In this document: positions 32,780 to 43,911 of the stretch, piece by piece
Position numbering within the stretch: position 1 is the first letter of the stretch
Layout: every line of letters starts with the position of its first letter
Assembly (NCBI GenBank): GCA_020725555.1
Contig: DYEU01000031.1
Coordinates: 1 to 52,760, forward strand
Direction of reading: 5' to 3'
Length of the DNA: 52,760 nt
Source of the DNA: Desulfatibacillum sp.
GTDB taxonomy: Bacteria > Desulfobacterota > Desulfobacteria > Desulfobacterales > SpSt-501
Translations under genes and position numbers: made by a program
Notes under the pieces: model-generated
What the model was told of the DNA's origin: nothing
The model's database searches: none
Seen by the model: only the letters and a program-made list of their open reading frames with translations

Positions 32780-33190
32780 ATGAAGATCCTGGGCATCGAT
32801 CACCTGGGGATCGCGGTGAAGAGCATCGAGGAGGGCCGCGCCTTCTGGAACGGGGTCCTGGGGCTTGCCTTCGCGGGCGCCGAGACCGTGGCCGAGCAGA
32901 AGGTGACGACCGCCTTTTTCCCCGTCGGGGAAAGCGAGGTCGAGCTGCTCGAGTCGACCGCGCCCGACGGACCCGTCGCCCGCTTCATCGAGAAGAAGGG
33001 CGAGGGGATCCAGCACATCGCCTTCCGCGTCGAGGACCTGGACGCGGCGCTCGCGGAACTGAAAGACCGCGGCGTGGCCTTGATCGACGCCACACCGCGT
33101 CGCGGGGCGGGCGGCGCCCGCATCGCCTTCCTGCACCCGAAGGCGACCGGCGGGGTGCTGGTCGAGCTCTGCGAGCGCCCCGGCCGCTGA
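32780..33190 (+). CDS. mce: Methylmalonyl-CoA epimerase
   Basis: Interconverts the (S) and (R) forms of methylmalonyl-CoA. The 136-residue protein belongs to the VOC fold: IDHLGIAV near the start (metal His), ESEVELLE (metal Glu) and GIQHIAFRV with a second metal His, ending [22 protein letters not shown] precedes the ATG; a longer GTG start at 32744 lacks family support. It opens the methylmalonyl-CoA gene block, with the mutase 70 bases downstream. Confidence 0.95.
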   Translation: MKILGIDHLGIAVKSIEEGRAFWNGVLGLAFAGAETVAEQKVTTAFFPVGESEVELLESTAPDGPVARFIEKKGEGIQHIAFRVEDLDAALAELKDRGVALIDATPRRGAGGARIAFLHPKATGGVLVELCERPGR

Positions 33191-33260
33191 ACCGATCCCC
33201 GCCGGGGCGCCCCCCCGGCGGCCCACGACCCGGCGACCGACCGAGGGAGGAGACCGAGCC

Positions 33261-35390
<2,130 letters not shown>

Positions 35391-35397
35391 GGCCGCG

Positions 35398-36396
35398 ATG
35401 CGGTCCCCGGACCCGCAGGCCCTGATCGACGGCGTTCTCTCCGGCGATCGGCGCCTGCTCTCCCGGTGCATCACGCTGGTCGAAAGCTCGCTTGCCGCCC
35501 ACCAGGAGGCCGCCCGCCGCATCCTGGGCGCGCTGCTGCCCCACACGGGGGGGGCCGTGCGGCTGGGGATCACCGGGGTCCCCGGCGTGGGCAAGAGCAC
35601 CTTCATCGAGGCCCTGGGCCTGCTTCTCGTCGCCCAAGGCCGCCGGGTCGCCGTCCTCGCCGTGGACCCCACGAGCGTGCGGAGCGGCGGCAGCGTCATG
35701 GCCGACAAGACGCGCATGGAGCGGCTCTCGCGCGAGGCGAACGCCTTCATCCGGCCCTCGCCCTCGGGCGGCACCCTCGGCGGGGTGGCGCGCAAGACGC
35801 GGGAGACGATGCTCGTGTGCGAGGCCGCGGGGTTCGACGTCGTCCTCGTCGAAACCGTCGGCGTCGGGCAATCCGAGACGGCCGTCGCCGCGATGGTCGA
35901 TTTCTTCCTCGTGCTCCTGCTTGCCGGCGCGGGCGACGAGATCCAGGGCATCAAGAGGGGGGTGCTCGAGCTGGCCGACGCGCTCGCCGTCACCAAGGCC
36001 GACGGTGAAAACCGGGCCCGCGCCGAGCACGCCGCGCGGGTCTACGCCTCGGCCCTGCGGCTTCTGCAGCCGAGTTCCCCCTCCTGGGAGCCGCCCGTCC
36101 TGCTCTGCAGCGCTCTCGAGGGTGGCGGCATCGCCGAGATCTGGCAGACCGTGCAGCGCCACCGCGAGATCTTCACGGCCACGGGCGAGCTCGCCCAGAA
36201 ACGGCGGCGGCAGGCCGTGGACTGGATGTGGGCCCTGATCGAGGAGGGACTTCGGGAGCGCTTCCGGCGCCACCCCGCCGTCCGGGGCCGCCTCGAGCGC
36301 ACGCTGCGCGATGTGGAGGCCGGCCGGATGCCGCCGACGACGGCGGCGGAGGCGCTCCTTTTTTTGCTTGACAAGCCGACCCAAACAGAGAATTAA
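35398..36396 (+). CDS. meaB: MeaB/ArgK-family GTPase, mutase chaperone
   Basis: A G3E-type P-loop GTPase of 332 residues that protects and reloads adenosylcobalamin on methylmalonyl-CoA mutase. Walker A is GVPGVGKST (about residues 60-68), switch region VDPTSVRSGGSVMADKTRM, and ETVGVGQSE gives the Walker B/switch II region. The adjacency to the mutase, seven bases, confirms the role. Its final codons contain a probable promoter for the next gene. Confidence 0.95.
   Translation: MRSPDPQALIDGVLSGDRRLLSRCITLVESSLAAHQEAARRILGALLPHTGGAVRLGITGVPGVGKSTFIEALGLLLVAQGRRVAVLAVDPTSVRSGGSVMADKTRMERLSREANAFIRPSPSGGTLGGVARKTRETMLVCEAAGFDVVLVETVGVGQSETAVAAMVDFFLVLLLAGAGDEIQGIKRGVLELADALAVTKADGENRARAEHAARVYASALRLLQPSSPSWEPPVLLCSALEGGGIAEIWQTVQRHREIFTATGELAQKRRRQAVDWMWALIEEGLRERFRRHPAVRGRLERTLRDVEAGRMPPTTAAEALLFLLDKPTQTEN
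36368..36396 (+). promoter_or_regulatory. Candidate internal promoter before the carboxyltransferase gene
   Basis: TTGACA (36368-36373) with AATTAA 17 bases later (36391-36396) inside an AT-rich island at the end of meaB. The -10 is weak (3 of 6). The following 87-base spacer also holds a perfect 14-bp palindrome at 36425-36438. It could uncouple the downstream biotin/sucCD/hypAB genes from the mutase genes. Confidence 0.5.
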
Positions 36397-36483
36397 ACTC
36401 ACTTTTCTGAACAGGACTACCTCCCCGGCCGCGGCCGGAGGCGGTCGCCGAGACCAACCGCCGCAACAAGGAGAGCGACGCCG

Positions 36484-38493
36484 ATGCTGAACGAAAACGC
36501 CGTCACGCTGGCCCCGATGAATTACGACCCCAAGCGCCCCAAGGCCGAAAACCCCCTCAAGATCGAGGACCTGTCCCTGCGCGACGGCCACCAGTCGCTC
36601 TTCGCCACGCGCGGCCGCACCGAGGACATGATCCCCGTCGCCGAGATGATGGACGAGGTGGGCTTCTGGGCCATGGAGGTCTGGGGCGGGGCGACCTTCG
36701 ACACGATGCACCGCTTTCTCAACGAGGACCCCTGGCAGCGGCTGCGCACGCTCAAGAAATACATCCGCAAGACGCCCTTTTCCATGCTGCTGCGGGGCCA
36801 GAACCTGGTCGGCTACCGCAACTACGCCGACGACGTGGCCAAGGTGTTCGTCGAGCGCGCCGCGGTGAACGGGGTCGACATCTTCCGCACCTTCGACGCC
36901 TTGAACGACTACCGCAACTTCGAGATCGTCGTCCCGGCGATCAAGGCCGCGGGCAAGCATTTCCAGGGCTGCATCTGCTACAGCCTCACCGAGCCGCGCA
37001 TGGGCGGGGACGTCTACACGATCGACTACTACATCGCCAAGGCCAAGGAGCTCGAGGCGATGGGCGCGGACTCGATCTGCATCAAGGACATGGCCGGCCT
37101 GATCGCCCCCTACGACGCCTACCAGCTCGTGCGCGCGCTCAAGCGGTCCGTGAAGCCCCCCATCCACCTGCACAGCCATTTCACCTCGGGCATGTCGCCG
37201 CTCTCCATGCTCAAGGCGATCGAGGCCGGCGTCGACATCATCGACACGGTGCTCGCCCCCTACGCCTACCGCACCTCGCACGCGGCCCTCGAGCCCTTCG
37301 TCATGGCCCTCCTCGGGACCAACCGCGACACGGGCTTCGACATCCGGCTGCTCGGCCGCATCGACGAGGTCCTGGAAAAGGAGGTGATGCCCAAGTACCG
37401 GCATCTGCTCGACGACACCAAGATGTCGATCATCGACATCAACGTGCTCCTCCACCAGACCCCGGGCGGCATGCTCTCCAACCTGGTGAACCAGCTCAAG
37501 CAGATGGACGCCCTCGACCGGCTCGACGATGTCTTCCGCGAGCTGCCCCGCGTGCGCAAGGACCTCGGCCAGATCCCGCTCGTCACCCCGACCAGCCAGA
37601 TCGTGGGCGTGCAGACGGTGAACAATGTGCTCTTCGACACGCCCGAGGAGCGCTACCGCATGATCACCGACCAGGTGAAGGACCTCTGCTACGGGCTCTA
37701 CGGCCGCACGGCCGCGCCCATCAACCCCGAGGTCCAGAAAAAGGCGCTCAAGGGCTACCCGCGCGGGGAGACGCCGATCACGGTCCGGGCGGCCTCGGTG
37801 CTCGAGCCCGAGCTCGAAAAGGCCAAGGAGGCGACGAAGGGGATCGCCAAGGACATCGACGACGTCCTGATCTACGCCCTCTACCCGGTGACCGGCCTGC
37901 GCTTCCTCAAATGGAAGTACGGCCTCGAGACCCCGCCGGAGGAAACCCGGCCGATCACCCTCGAGGAGGTCCGGCGCCAGGAGGAGCTCGTCGCCAAGGC
38001 GAAGAAGGGGTTGCTCGTCGAGAAGCCGCAGAAGCCGGCCCCGGCCCCGAGCCCGAACCTGCGCAAGTTCAACGTCTTCGTCGACGGCGAGGTCTTCGAG
38101 GTGGGGGTGGACCCCCTCGACGCGGCTCTGCCGGTCCAGGCGATCCGGCCCGTCGCCGCCCCGGCGGCCCCGGCCCCGGCCCCGGCCCCGGCCCCGGCAA
38201 CGGCCCCCGCCGCGGCGCCGCAGCCGGCCCCCGCCCCGCAGCCCGCGGCTCCGGCCGCGGCTGCCGCCGCCCCCGTCGCGGGAACGCCCCTCAAGGCGCC
38301 CATGCCCGGCATGGTGGTGCGCTACCTCAAGCAGGAGGGCGACAGCGTGCAGGAGGGGGAGACCCTCGTGGTGCTCGAGGCCATGAAGATGGAAAACGCG
38401 CTCCCCGCCCCCAAGGGCGGGACGGTCCGCGCCATCGCCTTCAAGAGCGGGGACTCGGTGAAGAAGGGCGACGTGCTCGCCCTCATCGGCTGA
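36484..38493 (+). CDS. Biotin-carrying carboxyltransferase (pyruvate carboxylase subunit B / transcarboxylase 5S type)
   Basis: A 669-residue protein. Residues about 25-500 form the pyruvate/oxaloacetate carboxyltransferase barrel, with LRDGHQSLFATR, the metal-site Lys in ICIKDMAGL and HSH in LHSHFTSG. A long Ala/Pro linker (about 555-600) leads to a biotinyl domain with EAMKMEN, biotin on Lys635. The combination corresponds to fused 5S and 1.3S parts of transcarboxylase, to oxaloacetate decarboxylase alpha, or to pyruvate carboxylase subunit B. Between the mutase and succinyl-CoA synthetase genes, transfer of carboxyl groups between pyruvate/oxaloacetate and the methylmalonyl-CoA pathway is likely. 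No biotin carboxylase or 12S partner is in the window. AAGGAG precedes the ATG. Confidence 0.9.
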   Translation: MLNENAVTLAPMNYDPKRPKAENPLKIEDLSLRDGHQSLFATRGRTEDMIPVAEMMDEVGFWAMEVWGGATFDTMHRFLNEDPWQRLRTLKKYIRKTPFSMLLRGQNLVGYRNYADDVAKVFVERAAVNGVDIFRTFDALNDYRNFEIVVPAIKAAGKHFQGCICYSLTEPRMGGDVYTIDYYIAKAKELEAMGADSICIKDMAGLIAPYDAYQLVRALKRSVKPPIHLHSHFTSGMSPLSMLKAIEAGVDIIDTVLAPYAYRTSHAALEPFVMALLGTNRDTGFDIRLLGRIDEVLEKEVMPKYRHLLDDTKMSIIDINVLLHQTPGGMLSNLVNQLKQMDALDRLDDVFRELPRVRKDLGQIPLVTPTSQIVGVQTVNNVLFDTPEERYRMITDQVKDLCYGLYGRTAAPINPEVQKKALKGYPRGETPITVRAASVLEPELEKAKEATKGIAKDIDDVLIYALYPVTGLRFLKWKYGLETPPEETRPITLEEVRRQEELVAKAKKGLLVEKPQKPAPAPSPNLRKFNVFVDGEVFEVGVDPLDAALPVQAIRPVAAPAAPAPAPAPAPATAPAAAPQPAPAPQPAAPAAAAAAPVAGTPLKAPMPGMVVRYLKQEGDSVQEGETLVVLEAMKMENALPAPKGGTVRAIAFKSGDSVKKGDVLALIG

Positions 38494-38509
38494 GCGCGGG
38501 GGAGGCGCG

Positions 38510-39670
38510 ATGAAAATCCACGAGTACCAGGCGAAGGAGCTCTTCCGCCGCTACGGCATCCCGATTCCCGCCGGCGAGGCCGCCTTCGGGGTCGAGGAGG
38601 CCGTGCAGGCGGCCGAGCGCATCGGCCGCTTCCCGGTCGTGGTGAAGGCCCAGATCCACGCGGGCGGCCGCGGCAAGGGCGGCGGGGTGAAACTCGCCCG
38701 CTCCGCCGAGGAGGTGCGGCAGGCCGCGGCCGCCATCCTCGGCATGACGCTCGTCACCCCCCAGACCGGGCCGGAGGGCCGGCGCGTGGGCAAGGTGCTC
38801 GTCGAGGAAGGGCTCGACATCCGCAAGGAGCTCTACCTCGGTCTTGTGCCCGACCGCGCCTCGGCCCAGATCGTCCTCATGGCGAGCGAGGCGGGGGGGA
38901 TGGAGATCGAAGAGGTCGCCGCGGCCGACCCCGAAAAGATCCTGCGCGTTGCGGTGAACCCGCTGCTCGGCCTTCAGGGCCACCACGGCCGCCGCCTCGC
39001 CTACGGGCTGGGCCTCCCGCCCGCGGCCGTGAAGGAGTTCCTGGCCCTCGTCCAGAACCTCTACCGCCTCTTCGTCGAGACCGACGCCGCGCTCCTTGAG
39101 ATCAACCCCCTCGTCCTCACGGCGGGGGACCGCCTGCTCGCGCTCGACGCCAAGGTCGCCTTCGACGACAACGCGCTCTTCCGGCACCCGGAGCTCGCCC
39201 GCCTGCGCGACCCCGAGGAGGAACACCCCCTCGAGGTGGAGGCCTCCAAGCACCGCCTCAACTACATCGCCCTCTCGGGCAACATCGGCAACATGGTGAA
39301 CGGCGCGGGCCTGGCCATGGCCACGATGGACCTCATCCAGCAGGCCGGCGCCCGGCCGGCCAATTTCCTGGACGTGGGCGGCGGGGCGAGCGCCGAGATG
39401 GTGGAACACGGCTTCCGCATCATCCTCTCCGACCCCAGCGTGAAGGGGATCCTGATCAACATCTTCGGCGGCATCCTGCGCTGCGACACGCTCGCCCGCG
39501 GGGTGGTCGAGGCCGCGCGCAAGACGGGGATCCAGGTCCCCGTCGTGGTGCGCATGGAGGGGACCAACGTCGAGGAGGGCCGGCGCATCCTCGCGGAGTC
39601 GGGGCTCAACCTGATCACCGCGGTCGACCTGCGCGACGCGGCGCGCAAGGTGGCCGAGCTGGTGCGCTGA
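38510..39670 (+). CDS. sucC: Succinyl-CoA synthetase beta subunit
   Basis: The ATP-grasp subunit of succinyl-CoA synthetase, 386 residues. [18 protein letters not shown] is the classic start, [16 protein letters not shown] the nucleotide loop, [10 protein letters not shown] the metal site and [11 protein letters not shown] the CoA-ligase core near the C-terminus. It converts succinyl-CoA from the mutase to succinate with ATP formation. It starts 16 bases after the carboxyltransferase and is followed by sucD. Confidence 0.97.
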   Translation: MKIHEYQAKELFRRYGIPIPAGEAAFGVEEAVQAAERIGRFPVVVKAQIHAGGRGKGGGVKLARSAEEVRQAAAAILGMTLVTPQTGPEGRRVGKVLVEEGLDIRKELYLGLVPDRASAQIVLMASEAGGMEIEEVAAADPEKILRVAVNPLLGLQGHHGRRLAYGLGLPPAAVKEFLALVQNLYRLFVETDAALLEINPLVLTAGDRLLALDAKVAFDDNALFRHPELARLRDPEEEHPLEVEASKHRLNYIALSGNIGNMVNGAGLAMATMDLIQQAGARPANFLDVGGGASAEMVEHGFRIILSDPSVKGILINIFGGILRCDTLARGVVEAARKTGIQVPVVVRMEGTNVEEGRRILAESGLNLITAVDLRDAARKVAELVR

Positions 39671-39705
39671 ACCGCGCCGATTTCGGGATCGGAAGGAGAA
39701 CCGCC

Positions 39706-40578
39706 GTGGGCATCTTCGTCAACTGCGACACCCGGGTCGTCGTCCAGGGGATCACCGGAAAAGAGGGCCAGTTCCACACGCGGCAGTGCGTCGCCTACGG
39801 CACCCGCGTCGTGGCCGGGGTCACCCCCGGCAAGGGCGGCCAGGAGATGGACGGCATCCCCGTCTTCCACACCGTCGAGGAGGCCGTGCGCCGGACCGGC
39901 GCCGATTGCAGCCTCATCTTCGTCCCCCCGGCCTTCGCCGCGGAGGCGATCTGCGAGGCGGCCGACGCGGGGGTGCGGCTGATCGTCGCCATCACCGAGG
40001 GGATCCCGGTGCTCGACATGATGCGCGTCAAGAACTACCTCGCCGGCAAGCCCGTGCGCCTGATCGGGCCCAACTGCCCGGGGATCATCACGCCGGGGGA
40101 GGCGAAGATCGGCATCATGCCCGGCGCGATCCACAAGCCCGGCGGGCCGATCGGGGTCGTCTCGCGCTCCGGCACCCTGACCTACGAGGTGGTGCACCAG
40201 CTGACGCGGGTGGGCCTCGGCCAGACGACCTGCGTCGGGATCGGCGGCGACCCGGTGAACGGCACCAGCTTCGTCGATTGCCTCGCCGCCTTCGAAGAGG
40301 ACCCGCAGACGCGGGGGGTCGTCCTCGTGGGGGAAATCGGCGGGCAGGCGGAGGAGACGGCCGCGGCCTTCGTCCGCAGCCGCATGCGCAAGCCGGTGGT
40401 CGGGTTCATCGCCGGCCTCACGGCCCCGCCGGGCCGGCGCATGGGGCACGCCGGGGCGATCATCAGCGGCGGCTCCGGGACGGCGAAGGCCAAGATCGAG
40501 GCCCTGCGGGAGGCGGGGATCCGGGTCTGCGAGAACCTGGGGGACTTGGGCGAGTTCTGCCGCGACGTTTTCCGCTGA
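39706..40578 (+). CDS. sucD: Succinyl-CoA synthetase alpha subunit
   Basis: A 290-residue CoA-binding subunit. [14 protein letters not shown] starts the Rossmann domain, [10 protein letters not shown] lies near the CoA site, and the phospho-His is in [10 protein letters not shown] (about residue 248). The start is GTG, with GGAAGGAG nine bases upstream. It forms the functional synthetase with SucC. hypA follows 24 bases later. Confidence 0.97.
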   Translation: MGIFVNCDTRVVVQGITGKEGQFHTRQCVAYGTRVVAGVTPGKGGQEMDGIPVFHTVEEAVRRTGADCSLIFVPPAFAAEAICEAADAGVRLIVAITEGIPVLDMMRVKNYLAGKPVRLIGPNCPGIITPGEAKIGIMPGAIHKPGGPIGVVSRSGTLTYEVVHQLTRVGLGQTTCVGIGGDPVNGTSFVDCLAAFEEDPQTRGVVLVGEIGGQAEETAAAFVRSRMRKPVVGFIAGLTAPPGRRMGHAGAIISGGSGTAKAKIEALREAGIRVCENLGDLGEFCRDVFR

Positions 40579-40602
40579 AGCCTCCCGGGCGGGGTTTCCG
40601 CC

Positions 40603-40971
40603 ATGCACGAAATGGGCATCGCCCTGCAGATCCTCGAGATCGCCCAGGCCTCGATCCCCGCGGACTTGGCCGGCGCCCGCGTCGCACGGGTCAACCTGCG
40701 CGTGGGGCGGCTGACCGCCGTCGTGGCCGACAGCCTGCGCTTCTGCTTCGAGATCGCCGCGCGCGAAACCCCGCTCGCCGGCGCGGAGCTCGCGATCGAG
40801 GAGGTCCCCGTCACCGCCCGCTGCGGGAGCTGCGGGGAGCGCTGGACGATCACCGAGCCTGTCTTCCTCTGCCGCTCCTGCGGCGGGGGGGGCCTCGAGA
40901 TCCTCTCGGGCCGGGAGCTCGACATCGTGTCGATCGAGGTGATCGACGCCACCGGGGGGCAGGATGGCTGA
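40603..40971 (+). CDS. hypA: Hydrogenase maturation nickel metallochaperone HypA
   Basis: HypA delivers nickel to [NiFe]-hydrogenase precursors together with HypB. The 122-residue protein starts MHEMGIA, so the nickel-binding His2 is present, and the zinc site is Cys74, Cys77, Cys90 and Cys93 in two CxxC pairs. Its last codons overlap hypB by 8 bases. No hydrogenase subunits or hypC-F are in the window. Confidence 0.96.
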   Translation: MHEMGIALQILEIAQASIPADLAGARVARVNLRVGRLTAVVADSLRFCFEIAARETPLAGAELAIEEVPVTARCGSCGERWTITEPVFLCRSCGGGGLEILSGRELDIVSIEVIDATGGQDG

Positions 40972-41662
40972 GAAGGCGCCGCTCAGGGAAGTCCGCGTGG
41001 TCGGCCGCGTGCTCGCCGTGAACGAGCGCATGGCCGAGGAGAACCGCCGCCGTTTCGCCGCGCGCGGGGTGTTCGTGGTCAACGTGATGAGCTCCCCCGG
41101 CTCCGGCAAGACGAGTCTGCTGCAGAAAACGCTCGCCGCGCTCGCACCGCGGGTCTCGGCCGCCGTCATCGTGGGCGACGTCGCGACCACCCACGACGCC
41201 GAGCGCCTGGCCGTGACCGGCGTGCCCGTGGTCCAGGTCAACACCGACGCCTTCGGCGGCGACTGTCACCTCGCGGCCCACGTGATCGAGCGGGCCGCGG
41301 AGGACCTCGACCTCGGGGCGATCGACCTGCTCTTCGTCGAAAACGTGGGCAACCTCGTCTGCCCGGCCGAGTTCGACATCGGCGAGGACGCGCGCGTCGT
41401 GGTGCTGAGCGTCACCGAGGGCGAGGACAAGCCGGTCAAGTACCCGGCGATGTTCCGCACCTGCCATGCGGCGCTCCTGAACAAGATCGATCTCCTGCCG
41501 CACCTGGACTACGACAAGGCCCGGGCGCTCGCCTACATCCGCCAGGTCCACCCCGGAATGCCGGTCTTCGAGACCTCCGCGCGCACGGGGGAGGGGCTCG
41601 CGGCCTGGGTCGACTGGCTGCTCGCGGGCCTGGAGCGCAAGCGCGCCGCGGCCGGCCGCTGA
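40964..41662 (+). CDS. hypB: Hydrogenase maturation GTPase HypB
   Basis: A 232-residue GTPase that drives nickel insertion. Walker A is SSPGSGKTSLL, followed by VIVGDVATTHDAERL, the G-domain metal site GGDCHLAAHVI, FVENVGNLVCPAEFD and the guanine motif NKIDLL. It lacks both the N-terminal CxxCGC nickel site of E. coli HypB and the His-rich tail found in some others, so it is a compact version. It overlaps hypA by 8 bases and ends the long plus-strand run. Confidence 0.96.
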   Translation: MAEKAPLREVRVVGRVLAVNERMAEENRRRFAARGVFVVNVMSSPGSGKTSLLQKTLAALAPRVSAAVIVGDVATTHDAERLAVTGVPVVQVNTDAFGGDCHLAAHVIERAAEDLDLGAIDLLFVENVGNLVCPAEFDIGEDARVVVLSVTEGEDKPVKYPAMFRTCHAALLNKIDLLPHLDYDKARALAYIRQVHPGMPVFETSARTGEGLAAWVDWLLAGLERKRAAAGR

Positions 41663-41686
41663 AGTCCCCGCGCGGGCCGCCTTTTT
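41648..41686 (+). terminator. Intrinsic terminator after hypB
   Basis: GCGGCC (41648-41653) and GGCCGC (41675-41680) can pair, with additional GC-rich pairing inside, followed by CTTTTT at 41681-41686. The position, directly at the hypB stop and before the convergent nifS gene, fits an intrinsic terminator. The stem is short with a large loop, so strength is uncertain. Confidence 0.55.
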
Positions 41687-41696
41687 CCTCTTCCCC

Positions 41697-42896
41697 TCAC
41701 ACCGGCTGGAACTCGCGGCTGCAGGCCGGGGCCTCCTTCTTCCAGAAGGGGGAGAGCTCCCGCAGGCGGGCGATGATCGGGGGCAGCACCTCGAGCACGC
41801 GGTCGATCTCCTGGTCCGTCGTGAAGCGGCTGAGGCTGAAGCGGATCGAGCCGTGCGCCGCGGTGAAGGGCACCCCCATGGCCCGGAGCACGTGGCTGGG
41901 CTCGAGCGAGCCCGAGGTGCAGGCCGAGCCCGAGGAGGCGCAGATGCCGTGCTCGTTGAGCATGAGCAGGATCGCTTCCCCTTCCACGTATTCGAAGGAG
42001 ACGTTCAGCGTGTTCGGCAGGCGCGCGGCGGGGTCGCCGTTCACGAGCACGTTGGGGATGCGCTCGCGGATCCCCTGCTCGAGCCGGTCCCGCAGGAGGC
42101 GCACGCGGTCGTAGGCCCCGGAGGCCAGTTCCTCCCGCGCCAGCTCGGCCGCCCGCCCCAGGCCGACGATCGCCGCCGTGTTCTCGGTTCCGGCCCGCCG
42201 GCCGCGCTCCTGGTGGCCGCCGACGATCAGCGGGGCGAAGCTCGTCCCGCGGCGGACGTAGAGCACGCCGACCCCCTTGGGGCCGTGGATCTTGTGCCCG
42301 GAGAGGGAGAGGAAATCGACCCCGGCGCGTTCGACGTCGACGGGGATCTTGCCCACGGCCTGCACCGCGTCGGTGTGGAAGAGGATGCCGCGGCTGCGGA
42401 CCAGCGGGGCGATCTCCTCGATGGGGAAGATGACCCCGGTTTCGTTGTTGGCCCACATCAGGCTGACCAGGGCCGTGTCGGGACCGAGCTGGCCGAGAAG
42501 GACGTCGCGGTCGAGCCGGCCGCGGCCGTCGACGGGGACGAAGGTCACCCGGTAGCCCTTGCGGGCGAGCCGCTCGTAGACGTTCTTGACCGCGGGGTGC
42601 TCCACGCGGGAGGTGACGAGGTGGCGGCGGCCCGGGAAGGCCTCGATCGCCGCGTGGACGGCGGTGTTGTTGCTCTCGGTGCCTCCGCTCGTGAAGACGA
42701 TCTCCTCGGGGGAGGCGCCGATCAGGCGCGCCACCGCCTCCCGGGCCCGGCGCAGGTCGGCCGCCACCGAACCGCCGAAGGCATGCATGCTCGAGGGGTT
42801 GCCGTAGCGCTCGACGAAAAAGGGCCGCATGGCCTCGAACACGGCGGGGTCGACCCGGGTGGTCGCGTTGTTGTCGAGGTAGACGACGGGGTTCAT
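41697..42896 (-). CDS. nifS: Cysteine desulfurase, NifS type
   Basis: A PLP enzyme that takes sulfur from cysteine for Fe-S cluster assembly. At 399 residues it starts VYLDNNATT; the PLP Lys is in SGHKIHGPKG (about residue 202) and the persulfide Cys in SSGSACTSG (about residue 326). It overlaps the nifU stop by 4 bases (ATGA). The NifS/NifU pair is the general Fe-S machinery in many anaerobes, so it need not mean nitrogen fixation; no nitrogenase genes are here. Confidence 0.95.
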   Translation of the reverse strand: MNPVVYLDNNATTRVDPAVFEAMRPFFVERYGNPSSMHAFGGSVAADLRRAREAVARLIGASPEEIVFTSGGTESNNTAVHAAIEAFPGRRHLVTSRVEHPAVKNVYERLARKGYRVTFVPVDGRGRLDRDVLLGQLGPDTALVSLMWANNETGVIFPIEEIAPLVRSRGILFHTDAVQAVGKIPVDVERAGVDFLSLSGHKIHGPKGVGVLYVRRGTSFAPLIVGGHQERGRRAGTENTAAIVGLGRAAELAREELASGAYDRVRLLRDRLEQGIRERIPNVLVNGDPAARLPNTLNVSFEYVEGEAILLMLNEHGICASSGSACTSGSLEPSHVLRAMGVPFTAAHGSIRFSLSRFTTDQEIDRVLEVLPPIIARLRELSPFWKKEAPACSREFQPV

Positions 42897-43723
42897 CCCT
42901 GCACCTCCTCGACCGTGAGCTCCGGGCTGACCACCTCCCGCAGCCGGGTTTCGACGTAGTGCTTGAGGGTCACGTGGGATTTCACGCAGCCCGCGCAGGA
43001 GCCGCCGAGGCGGACAAGCACGCGGTCGCCCTCCACGTCCACGAGCTCCAGGCGGCCCGCGTCCTGCTTGAGGGTGGGGTTGATCTCGCGCTCGATGCAT
43101 TGCTCGATGCGCTTGATCTTCTCGAGCGTGGTCAGCCGCTTGGGCCGCTCCGGCGCCTGCGGCGCCGCGCCGAGCACCCGGTCGAGGATCGCCTGGATGC
43201 GCTCGTGGCACTTCCCGCAGCCGCCCCCCGCCTTGGTGTAGTCGGTCACGTCCGCGATCGTGCGCAGGCCGTTTTCGCGCGCCACGCGCTCGATCTCGCG
43301 GTCGGTGACCCCGAAACACTCGCAGACGATCTCGCCCTCGAGCTGGCGGCCGGCCTCCCCGCGGTAGCAGGCGATCGCCTTTTCGAGCGCCTCGCGGCCC
43401 ATGACCGAGCAGTGCATCTTTTCCTTGGGCAGGCCGCCCAGGTAGTTGGCGATGTCCTCGTTGGTGATGCGCGCGGCCTCGTCCAGCGTCTTGCCGATCA
43501 CCATCTCGGTCAGGGCGGAGGAGGAGGCGATGGCGCTCGCGCAGCCGAAGGTCTGGAACTTCGCCTCCCGGATGCGCCCCTGCTCGTCGAGCTTGAAGTA
43601 GAAGGTGAGGGCATCGCCGCAGGCGATGGAGCCCACCTCCCCCACGCCGTCGGCGTCCTCGATGACCCCCACGTTGCGCGGGTGGAGAAAATGGTCCTTG
43701 ACCTTGTCGGAATACTCCCACAT
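42893..43723 (-). CDS. nifU: Fe-S scaffold protein NifU (three-domain form)
   Basis: A 276-residue scaffold with all three NifU domains: an IscU-like N-terminus with Cys35, Cys61 and Cys105; a central ferredoxin-like [2Fe-2S] domain with Cys134, Cys136, Cys169 and Cys172; and a C-terminal Nfu domain with Cys243 and Cys246. The ATG at 43721-43723 begins the usual MWEYSDKVKDHF; a longer start would add an Ala/Arg-rich tail without family support. GGGGGGAAGGG precedes it. It receives sulfur from the NifS encoded immediately downstream. Confidence 0.96.
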   Translation of the reverse strand: MWEYSDKVKDHFLHPRNVGVIEDADGVGEVGSIACGDALTFYFKLDEQGRIREAKFQTFGCASAIASSSALTEMVIGKTLDEAARITNEDIANYLGGLPKEKMHCSVMGREALEKAIACYRGEAGRQLEGEIVCECFGVTDREIERVARENGLRTIADVTDYTKAGGGCGKCHERIQAILDRVLGAAPQAPERPKRLTTLEKIKRIEQCIEREINPTLKQDAGRLELVDVEGDRVLVRLGGSCAGCVKSHVTLKHYVETRLREVVSPELTVEEVQG

Positions 43724-43807
43724 CGGCCCTTCCCCCCTTGAGCGGAAAAATCGCACGGCGGGGGCGGCGCGGCTCGGGGAAGACGTCGCCATCCCGCCCC
43801 CGGGTAT

Positions 43808-43841
43808 GTTATAGCGTAACCACGCTGCGAGCGGTTTTCAA
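43808..43841 (-). promoter_or_regulatory. Possible nifU promoter/operator region
   Basis: An inverted repeat AGCGTaaccACGCT (43813-43826) lies in the only AT-containing part of the nifU upstream region. On the minus strand TTGAAA (43836-43841) with TACGCT 17 bases later could be a promoter overlapping the repeat, and TATAAC (43808-43813) sits just beyond. No element is a strong match. An Fe-S-responsive regulator binding here is only a possibility. Confidence 0.3.
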
Positions 43842-43911
43842 ATCGCGGCCGCGTCCCCGGCGCGCCCGCCCGCCCGAAGGCCCGCGCCGGCGCCCGGCCA
43901 GGAGGTGACCC

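Noticed and set aside
38150-38285. Ala/Pro-rich tandem repeats as a DNA repeat element
   Set aside because: It is the in-frame flexible linker before the biotinyl domain, as commonly seen in biotin enzymes.
41697-43723. Evidence of nitrogen fixation from NifU/NifS
   Set aside because: NifUS-type Fe-S assembly is common in anaerobes that do not fix nitrogen, and no nitrogenase or nif regulatory genes are present.
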